Source of the DNA: Bacteroidota bacterium
Lineage (GTDB): Bacteria > Bacteroidota > Bacteroidia > Chitinophagales > Chitinophagaceae
Length of the DNA stretch: 7,749 nucleotides
Assembly (NCBI GenBank): GCA_026391115.1
Contig: JAPLER010000347.1
Span: forward strand, 1-7,749
Direction of reading: 5' to 3'
The position numbers were made by a program, and so were the translations under genes. Below, piece after piece: positions 1 through 5,908 of the stretch. Under the pieces are notes generated by a model that made no database searches, was not told the origin of the DNA, and worked only from the letters and a program-made list of their open reading frames with translations. Position 1 is the first letter of the stretch, and each line of letters starts with the position of its first letter.

Positions 1-51
1 TAAATCACACTTTATTAACCAAAAAGTGAAAATACAATGTATATTATCTTT

Positions 52-59
52 TACATTTG
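52..59 (+). promoter_or_regulatory. Putative Bacteroidota -7 promoter element
   Basis: The octamer TACATTTG matches the Bacteroidota sigma-factor -7 consensus TAnnTTTG exactly. It lies 35 bp before the ATG at 95, so transcription would begin at about 65-67 and leave a leader of roughly 30 nt. No TTG-type -33 element is seen at the usual spacing (around 28-34), so the call rests on one short motif in AT-rich DNA. If real, it would drive the four tightly spaced genes that follow. Confidence 0.45.
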
Positions 60-94
60 TACAACTAAATTTTAAACCACTTAACTAATTTATT

Positions 95-1078
95 ATGACA
101 AAAAAAAATATAATTGCTAAATTTTTTCTGTTTCAATCTTTCACCTTAATTGCTTTTTTGTCTTTCTCTCAGAATAAAAACTCGAATGAAAAATTTGAAA
201 TTACAGTAGATAAAGGAGTAAATATTGTTCCATACATGAAAATGCCAGTACAAAGTTTACCACAACCTAGTAGTGCAACTGGAAATCGTGGAATTGTAAC
301 TTCATTTTTAATTTCGAAAGGAGTTCAGGGTATTCAAAGTTTAATAGAAAATAGAAAAAAGAAATATACTGCCAATTATTCTTTTGCCATAAAAGACGAG
401 AGTTTTTATGATAATATTTCAACATTGGGACCCTTTGATCCAACTGGTATTAACTTCAAAGGATTTAAAGTTGCAAGAGTTTTAAAAAATAGTGATGGTA
501 GTACTGATACAGCTTTTATAGCAAAATTTGTAATTGATACTAGCCAAGATAAAATAAAAGAGTTAATGAATAACAGTGTGTTTACATTAAAACTTGATAG
601 CTTTATATTAAAATCGGCAAGGGTAAAAATGCCTCATAGTTCAAAGAAATTGAATTTTGATTTTGAAATAAATTTTCTTGCTTCATTTATAGGCGATAAT
701 GGACAAATTAATTCAGATGTATGTCTTGGTAAATTTATTTATACAGTTAGAGATGCTCCTGTTGATGCAAATGAAATTGGGTATAAAGAATTCTATGAAA
801 ACCTCCCTAAGAATAAACCTAATTGTACAGGGCAAGCTTTTTTAGTTCCTCGTTCGGCTGGATATTTTAAAAATTCAGAAACAGGAACAATTGAAAAATG
901 CTATGGCACAGGGTTGTATTCAATAAAAGCAGCAGTTAAAGAGTCTTCCAAAAATAATTTTGCTGATAAACTTATAGTATATACTTCTAGCGATATTATC
1001 ACATTAGGTAATGCTGGATTAGTAAAAAAATATGGTAGTGCTCCAGCAGCACCTCCAAAACCTCAATCTAAACCTTAA
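95..1078 (+). CDS. Secreted protein of unknown family, first gene of the caspase/CHASE2 cluster
   Basis: The product has 327 residues and I do not recognise its family. Residues 1-26 form a signal peptide: lysines at 3, 4 and 9, a hydrophobic stretch FFLFQSFTLIAFLSF, and probable cleavage near SFSQ. There is no lipobox cysteine, so a soluble periplasmic or secreted protein is likely. The body (about 33-310) alternates polar and hydrophobic residues as in a beta-rich fold (for example FTLKLDSFILKSARVKM and LNFDFEINFLASFI). Cysteines occur at 210, 244 and 269 only. The C-terminus, APAAPPKPQSKP, is a proline-rich, probably disordered tail and not a type IX sorting domain. The start is the first ATG after the TAnnTTTG element and directly precedes the signal peptide; no Shine-Dalgarno is present, as is usual in Bacteroidota. 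The next gene follows after 24 bp, so co-transcription and a role tied to the adjacent protease are plausible, but this is inference from position alone. Confidence 0.85.
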   Translation: MTKKNIIAKFFLFQSFTLIAFLSFSQNKNSNEKFEITVDKGVNIVPYMKMPVQSLPQPSSATGNRGIVTSFLISKGVQGIQSLIENRKKKYTANYSFAIKDESFYDNISTLGPFDPTGINFKGFKVARVLKNSDGSTDTAFIAKFVIDTSQDKIKELMNNSVFTLKLDSFILKSARVKMPHSSKKLNFDFEINFLASFIGDNGQINSDVCLGKFIYTVRDAPVDANEIGYKEFYENLPKNKPNCTGQAFLVPRSAGYFKNSETGTIEKCYGTGLYSIKAAVKESSKNNFADKLIVYTSSDIITLGNAGLVKKYGSAPAAPPKPQSKP

Positions 1079-1102
1079 TTTATTTGTACTAAAAAACTCA
1101 GT

Positions 1103-3355
1103 ATGAAAGCAAAATACCTATTCGTATTATTACTTTTATTAAAGGTATTATTTACTCAAGCACAACAACAACGAGCATTATTAATTGGCATAAATGACTA
1201 TGCACCTCCAGCTAATTACACTCCATCATCTTCCGCTGACAGACGTGAATTTAATGATTTGGATGGTTGCACAAATGATGCTTTGTCCATATATTCAATT
1301 ATAAATTCTAAGTTTAGTTTTGAGCAAAAGAATATTGATACATTGTTTAATAAGTCAGCTTCTCGTGAAGCTATTTTAAATGGGTTTAAGGCTTTGCTAA
1401 ATAAATCTAATACTGGAGATGTGGCATTTATTTATTATGCAGGACATGGAAGTCAGGTTAAAAATAGTTTATCATTTGAGGTCAATCAATTAGACCAAAC
1501 GATGGTTCCAAGCGATTCTTGGAAAGAAGGCGTAAAAGACATTCGCGATAAAGAGCTATCTAAAATCTTCAATGCATTTGTAGATAAAGGAATAAAGCTT
1601 ACAGTAATTTTCGATTGTTGTCATAGTGGTTCAATATCTCGTGGCCCAAACAGCAATCCAGGCAAATTAAGGTATATGCCTATGTCTAACTGGGATGCAA
1701 AAGATGCAACTAAATTTGAAATACCTGAAAAAAGAGATGGGAATAATTTTTTAATTTTTAGTGCAGCACAATCCGACGAGTTTGCTGCTGAGCAGATAGA
1801 TGACAAAGGAATTGCACATGGTGCTTTTACAATAGCATTGATAGATGCCCTAAATCAACAATCGGTTGATGCAAGTGCTTTAAGCATCTTTACTTCGGCT
1901 CGTGCTATTTTAAAAAGCAATGGGAAAAAACAAGAGCCAATTATTGGGGGAACTAATGAAAGGCAGCAACAAACTTTATTTGGAATAAAAAAAGGGAAAT
2001 TAACAGATTTTTCTTTTGTTGCAGTTACTGATGTAAAAGAAAATTATGTGCAACTGCAAGCTGGCTTTGCTTTGGGCTTGTATAAAGAAAATGAGTTGGC
2101 AATGTTTAATGAAAAAAAAGACACGCTATTTGTTTTAAAAATTGACACTGTTCTGGGTGTAAATAAGTCAAGAGCATCTGTAATTAAAGGTAATATAAAG
2201 GACATAAAACCTGGCTATCAATTTAGAGTAATTAATTGGGTATCGGCTGGGCGACCACTTTTAAAAATCTTTATTCCAAAATCTGATTTAGCAGATAAAG
2301 ACATTTCAAAATTCGTGTTAGTTGCCAACGAATTAAGGCAATCTAAAAAAACAAAATGGCAAAGCAATATTGGAAAAGGAAGCAAAGATCCTTATGCAAC
2401 TGTGTTTTGGATGAACAATAAATGTTTTATTAAAGTTGATAAAAAAGAAGCAGTTGAATTAAAAGAAATTACTGCTCAAAATATTTTGCAACATTGCAAA
2501 AAAGATTCATCATTATATGTTGAGTTGCCTTTAAAAAAAGAGGTGTATGAAAGCTACTATAAGAGTTTAGCTGCTAATAAAAGCCTTAAAATTGTTGATG
2601 ATGCAAGTGCATCAAACTATGTTTTATTTGGAAGGTTAAATGAAAATTTTAACCCAGCTTATGGCTTTAGAAAAACAGAAGTTGCAACAAAAGATAGTTT
2701 AGAAGCAATGCCAATAGAAACAGATTGTTTTGAGTTTACAGCTGCCAACGAAAACAAAATATTTGAAACAGCAATGAAGCTTTCAAAAATTAGAGGTTGG
2801 TTAAATATGGCTGCACCAAACGGAAGTAGTGAAAAAAGTTTTGCTTTTCATTTAGAATTATTTAACGAGGATAAAAAGAAAACTATAAAAGATGGATTAT
2901 ATAAAATTGGTGAGAACATTTCTTACAAATTAGTAGCAGATGATGACTACTATAGCGTAGTTCCTAAACCTAAATATGTTTATGTTTTTGCAATCGATCA
3001 ATCAGGTGCTATGCAATTATTTTATCCAAGTGATGATGGCAATGTTGACAACAAATATCCCAAAACTGCAAATGGAGAATTAATAAAAGAAATTACAATT
3101 ATTAAAGGTGTTATTCCTGCACCAAGTGGTACAGATAATTATTTTGTACTTGCTTGTGACGAACCAATTACTAATCCTTCGCAAGTTTTTAATCAAGAAG
3201 GCGTTTCTTCTGGAATTAGAGGTAGTAAAGGTGTATCAGATTCCAATCCTTTATTAGATTTATTAGATATTGGTAACGAGGGTAGTCGTGGTGCACCTAA
3301 AAAACTTTCTACTACTTGGAGCCTTCAAAAATTTTCCTTTCGTTGTACATACTAA
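1103..3355 (+). CDS. Secreted metacaspase-like protease (peptidase C14 family) with C-terminal DUF4384-like domain
   Basis: The product has 750 residues. Residues 1-20 are a signal peptide (leucine-rich core, cleavage near TQA), so the enzyme should act outside the cytoplasm. The caspase fold spans about 23-295: first strand RALLIGINDY (24-33), the small-residue region NDLDGCTNDA (51-60), catalytic His115 in YYAGHGS, and catalytic Cys173 in DCCHSG (171-176), the signature of metacaspases, which as a family cleave after Arg or Lys. The later strand FLIFSAAQSDEFAAE and the segment GAFTIALIDAL complete the fold. Residues about 303-395 look beta-rich (GFALGLYKENELAMF, IKPGYQFRVINWV). Residues about 470-515 contain a helix/strand segment ending YVLFGRLN. 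Residues about 590-690 resemble DUF4384 (KIGENISYKLVADDD, YVYVFAIDQSGAMQLFYPSDD, PAPSGTDNYFVLACDEPI). The last 60 residues are glycine/serine-rich. Both catalytic residues are intact, so activity is likely; substrate and activation mechanism are unknown. The gene lies 24 bp after its predecessor and 6 bp before the CHASE2 gene. Confidence 0.92.
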   Translation: MKAKYLFVLLLLLKVLFTQAQQQRALLIGINDYAPPANYTPSSSADRREFNDLDGCTNDALSIYSIINSKFSFEQKNIDTLFNKSASREAILNGFKALLNKSNTGDVAFIYYAGHGSQVKNSLSFEVNQLDQTMVPSDSWKEGVKDIRDKELSKIFNAFVDKGIKLTVIFDCCHSGSISRGPNSNPGKLRYMPMSNWDAKDATKFEIPEKRDGNNFLIFSAAQSDEFAAEQIDDKGIAHGAFTIALIDALNQQSVDASALSIFTSARAILKSNGKKQEPIIGGTNERQQQTLFGIKKGKLTDFSFVAVTDVKENYVQLQAGFALGLYKENELAMFNEKKDTLFVLKIDTVLGVNKSRASVIKGNIKDIKPGYQFRVINWVSAGRPLLKIFIPKSDLADKDISKFVLVANELRQSKKTKWQSNIGKGSKDPYATVFWMNNKCFIKVDKKEAVELKEITAQNILQHCKKDSSLYVELPLKKEVYESYYKSLAANKSLKIVDDASASNYVLFGRLNENFNPAYGFRKTEVATKDSLEAMPIETDCFEFTAANENKIFETAMKLSKIRGWLNMAAPNGSSEKSFAFHLELFNEDKKKTIKDGLYKIGENISYKLVADDDYYSVVPKPKYVYVFAIDQSGAMQLFYPSDDGNVDNKYPKTANGELIKEITIIKGVIPAPSGTDNYFVLACDEPITNPSQVFNQEGVSSGIRGSKGVSDSNPLLDLLDIGNEGSRGAPKKLSTTWSLQKFSFRCTY

Positions 3356-3361
3356 TTTCTT

Positions 3362-4543
3362 ATGAAAAAATATTTGTTTAAAAAAGATAGTTTTTTTGCA
3401 ACCATTTTTGTGTTTGCAATTATTGGAGCATTGTATTACAATCCAATAAATTCGCACCTTTTTAATCCATTTAAAGTTGGACTAGCAGATTTTAGCATTA
3501 ATGATTTGGCATTTTCAAAAACACATCTTAGCAGTACAAAAGATGAAAGGATTGTAATTGTTAATATTGATACAATTGGTAGAAAATCCATTGCTAATTT
3601 ATTGCAACATCTTAAACAATATCAACCAAAAGTGGTTGGGCTTGATGTGTTGTTGCCACAAAAAGATGATAGTGCAAATGCAGATTTAAGTGCTGCAATT
3701 AAGGCAATGCCACAAATTGTTCTAAGCCAAAAAATAAAACCAATTAGTGATGATGAACACAACGAAAAATTTGAATTGGTGGATAATCAATTTGTAGATA
3801 AAGATCATAAAATTGGTTATGTAAATTTTAGAGCAGAAGAGGGTGGTGTTATCAGATATTTTCCTCCATTTTTGAAAAATGAAACCAAAGTTTATGAAAG
3901 TTTTGCAGTGAGTGTTGCTCAACTGGCAAATGAAAATGCTTATCAAAAAATTGTAAAAAGAAACAATGTTAATGAATGGATAAATTATAAAAGAGTTGAT
4001 AGCAATTATTATATTTTTAATTACACAGATATTTTACAAGACGGATTTGATTCCTCGTTTTTAAAAGATAAGATTGTATTGCTTGGCTTTGTTTCTCAAG
4101 ATTTAAACAATATAGAAGACAAGCATTTCACTCCTTTAAACAAAAAATTATTTGGCAAATCTTTTCCCGATATGAGTGGCGTTATTATACAAGCTAATAT
4201 TATTTCAATGATATTGGATAAAGATTATATCACTCGAATTCCAAATTGGGTAATGATAATTTTTGCCTTTTTTATCATTTGGATTTATATGGCATTTTTA
4301 CTAAAATACTATATTCATAAACATATTTGGTTTCACATTGCTGCAAAATCTATGGAGCTATTATTGGGTATTTTATTGGTATATATTGGTGTGGTGGTGT
4401 TGCGTTATTTCAACATTTATATCGATTTTACACTAGTAATAGCAGCTACCATTTTAGCTGTTGATATTTTATATTTTTATGAAGGATTTAGAAATTGGTT
4501 ACAAAAAAAATTCAACATTCATTCCATCTTTAACACACATTAG
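3362..4543 (+). CDS. CHASE2-domain membrane protein without an output domain
   Basis: The product has 393 residues. A first membrane segment (about 11-27) precedes an extracytoplasmic CHASE2 sensory domain (about 30-285), followed by three hydrophobic segments (about 296-316, 332-348 and 354-372). CHASE2 hallmarks appear in order: DERIVIVNIDTIGR (61-74), KVVGLDVLLP (90-99), IGYVNFRAEEGGVIRYFPPF (151-170), SFAVSVAQLA (180-189), LKDKIVLLGF (234-243), HFTPLN and MSGVIIQANIISMIL (271-285). In characterised architectures this fold plus three membrane helices feeds a cytoplasmic cyclase, kinase or phosphatase. Here only about 20 residues (RNWLQKKFNIHSIFNTH) follow the last helix, so any signal must pass to another protein. 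The ATG lies 6 bp after the protease stop, and the stop is 1 bp from the next ATG, implying translational coupling. The termination looks natural: the next gene begins with its own signal peptide in a different frame, and I see no lost catalytic domain. Ligand and partner are unknown. Confidence 0.93.
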   Translation: MKKYLFKKDSFFATIFVFAIIGALYYNPINSHLFNPFKVGLADFSINDLAFSKTHLSSTKDERIVIVNIDTIGRKSIANLLQHLKQYQPKVVGLDVLLPQKDDSANADLSAAIKAMPQIVLSQKIKPISDDEHNEKFELVDNQFVDKDHKIGYVNFRAEEGGVIRYFPPFLKNETKVYESFAVSVAQLANENAYQKIVKRNNVNEWINYKRVDSNYYIFNYTDILQDGFDSSFLKDKIVLLGFVSQDLNNIEDKHFTPLNKKLFGKSFPDMSGVIIQANIISMILDKDYITRIPNWVMIIFAFFIIWIYMAFLLKYYIHKHIWFHIAAKSMELLLGILLVYIGVVVLRYFNIYIDFTLVIAATILAVDILYFYEGFRNWLQKKFNIHSIFNTH

Positions 4544-4544
4544 T

Positions 4545-5447
4545 ATGAAAAATTTAATTTTCTTTTTACTTTGTTGTTTTGATATTAAATCTTATTCACA
4601 AGATGAAAAATCTTTTTTGGTAATTAAGGTAAAAGGAACTTGCTATTACAACAGAGATAAATTTAAAATCCCACTTAAAATTGGTACTTATTTGTCAATT
4701 AATGATGAAGTAACAATTGGCAAAAGTTCTTCGGCATCGCTGGTTTGTAACAACAATAAATTATTTACAATCAACAATGCTTTACAAACGATTTCGCCAA
4801 AAATTTCTTTAAAAAAATATCAAGATTCTTGTGTTACTTTAAAACAAAGCGTTTCAGCCGATTTTATAAAATATGTTTTAAAAAATATTCCACACGAACA
4901 TACTGTAAACATTGATGATGAACATTTAAAAAATTTAAAAGAAATTGGAGCTGTGGTAAGAGGCTGTGGCGAAAAGGCGTTTGAAAAAGTAAGAGATACA
5001 ATTTGCTTATACCAAAAAACTTGCAGCATTAAATACCAAAAAAATGATGCAAATGAAAAACTTGAATTTGCTATGTATGAAGAAGAAGACGCAATGATTC
5101 CAGTTTATAAAACTGCTGTTGTAAATAATAAAATAATGTTGAATAGTGCAGTGCTAAAACTATTGCAACCCAATCAAAATTATTATTGGACAATATTAAG
5201 AAATGGAACAACTGTTTGTGATAAAAAAGTAATTGTAAAACTTGGTGATGAAGCATATAAAAATTTGCTTGCAACAATCAAACAAGCAGATTTTACATCA
5301 CTTTCAAAACAAAATCAAAACAGTGTGTTGGCTTTTATGCTTGCAAAAAATAATTTAATTGCCGAAGCATATTCAAACATTAAAACAACATCTGATATTT
5401 TAATGCAACAATTGAAGCAAGATTTGGAAGAAGGGTATGTGTTTTAA
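4545..5447 (+). CDS. Secreted FecR-like domain protein
   Basis: The product has 300 residues. The ATG at 4545 is chosen over an in-frame ATG at 4461 because it lies 1 bp after the CHASE2 stop and directly starts a signal peptide (MKNLIFFLLCCFDIKSYSQ, cleavage near residue 19); the earlier start would overlap the CHASE2 gene by 83 bp and bury this signal. Residues about 24-80 resemble a FecR-type beta domain: VIKVKGTCYYN, then PLKIGTYLSINDEVTIGKSS, SASLVCNNNKLFTINN, matching the pattern V.V.G...G..L..GD.ltlg..s.a.L. After GAVVRGCG (135-142) a second beta-sandwich-like region (about 150-235) includes LQPNQNYYWTILRNGT. The C-terminal part, about 236-297, is predicted helical (NLLATIKQADFTSL, SVLAFMLAKNNLIAEAYSNI). 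FecR-like proteins next to CHASE2 proteins are, to my knowledge, a recurrent pairing, often with cyclases, so this may be the ligand-presenting or scaffolding partner of the upstream sensor. The family match is by pattern only. Eight or so cysteines (for example 10, 11, 33, 68, 96, 141, 154, 160) are unusual for a small secreted protein. Confidence 0.82.
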   Translation: MKNLIFFLLCCFDIKSYSQDEKSFLVIKVKGTCYYNRDKFKIPLKIGTYLSINDEVTIGKSSSASLVCNNNKLFTINNALQTISPKISLKKYQDSCVTLKQSVSADFIKYVLKNIPHEHTVNIDDEHLKNLKEIGAVVRGCGEKAFEKVRDTICLYQKTCSIKYQKNDANEKLEFAMYEEEDAMIPVYKTAVVNNKIMLNSAVLKLLQPNQNYYWTILRNGTTVCDKKVIVKLGDEAYKNLLATIKQADFTSLSKQNQNSVLAFMLAKNNLIAEAYSNIKTTSDILMQQLKQDLEEGYVF

Positions 5448-5753
5448 CTTATTATCTAAACAAACTTTATGAAACATAAACTACAGCTATTGCTTTTTTG
5501 TGTAAGTTTTGTCTAGTTTTAGTTCCTTTGCAAGAAATGGTAAAATACTAAAAGAATTAAATACTTTTTCATTGAAATTTTAAAATGTAGATTTTTTCAT
5601 TATACATTCAGATACAACATTTGATAGAAAAATATGCAAAAAAGATTATGAAAATATTCGTGATTATTTAAATTAAAGCAAATACAATTCTGCTTTTCAT
5701 CTTGATAGCACCACTTTTTACCTAGCTAACAAATGTTTAACTATGGCAGGTAA

Positions 5754-5761
5754 TAACTTTG
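5754..5761 (+). promoter_or_regulatory. Possible -7 promoter element upstream of the second caspase gene
   Basis: TAACTTTG matches the Bacteroidota TAnnTTTG element and sits inside the decayed gene, about 148 bp before the ATG at 5909. No TTG -33 partner is seen at usual spacing. As the preceding gene is degenerate, a separate promoter for the downstream protease is reasonable, but such octamers arise by chance in DNA this AT-rich. Confidence 0.2.
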
Positions 5762-5769
5762 GTAAAATT

Positions 5770-5800
5770 AATTCTAATTATGCAAAAAAAAATTAGAATT
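5770..5800 (+). repeat. Perfect 10-bp inverted repeat around an A-rich loop
   Basis: AATTCTAATT (5770-5779) and AATTAGAATT (5791-5800) are exact reverse complements separated by 11 nt (5780-5790) rich in A. The stem has only one G:C pair, so the hairpin would be weak. No T-tract follows, so a rho-independent terminator on the + strand is not supported. The arms flank the A9 run where the decayed gene changes frame. Confidence 0.35.
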
Positions 5801-5908
5801 TGTAGCAGATATTTATTATCAAAAAGCAAAATTCAGAGAAGTTTAAAGAGTTGATTAAGAAACATTTTCCCAATCAATAGACAATTTATATCAACTTAAA
5901 ATAGAATA

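Larger units (their letters stand above)
5469..5880 (+). pseudogene. Decayed remnant of a secreted-protein gene
   Basis: This stretch holds no open reading frame of normal length but reads as broken coding sequence. From ATG 5469 it gives MKHKLQLLLFCVSF, a good signal peptide, then hits TAG at 5514. One frame over (from about 5506) comes SFARNGKILKELNTFSLKF, stop TAA 5581, NVDFFIIHSDTTFDRKICKK and DYENIRDYLN, stop TAA 5674, then SKYNSAFHLDSTTFYLANKC and LTMAGNNFGKINSNYA. At the A9 run (5784-5792) the frame shifts again to give KLEFVADIYYQKAKF. A third change near 5840 restores KFKELIKKHFPNQ with TAG at 5878. The joined product would be about 135 residues. The family is not recognised; the later half is helix-like and could be TPR-related. 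Its start lies 21 bp after the preceding stop, the same spacing style as the operon genes, suggesting a former fifth member. Uncorrected indel errors could explain the frameshifts but less easily the two TAA stops. Part of this region may serve as the leader of the next gene. Confidence 0.55.

Noticed and set aside
4461..4544. An earlier in-frame ATG that would extend the FecR-like protein by 28 residues
   Set aside because: It lies inside the CHASE2 gene and would hide the clear signal peptide that begins at 4545.
1621..5277. Several short - strand open frames of 61-74 codons within the intact genes
   Set aside because: All lie antisense to well-supported coding sequence and show no domain or plausible start context.
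95..5447. Type IX secretion substrates
   Set aside because: The proteins have signal peptides, but none of the complete ones ends in a recognisable C-terminal sorting domain.
5581..5676. Alternative genetic code in which TAA is sense, making the 5469-5880 stretch an intact gene
   Set aside because: TAA ends three of the intact genes here, and frame changes would still be needed.
5770..5800. Rho-independent terminator
   Set aside because: The stem has one G:C pair and no T-run follows it on the + strand.
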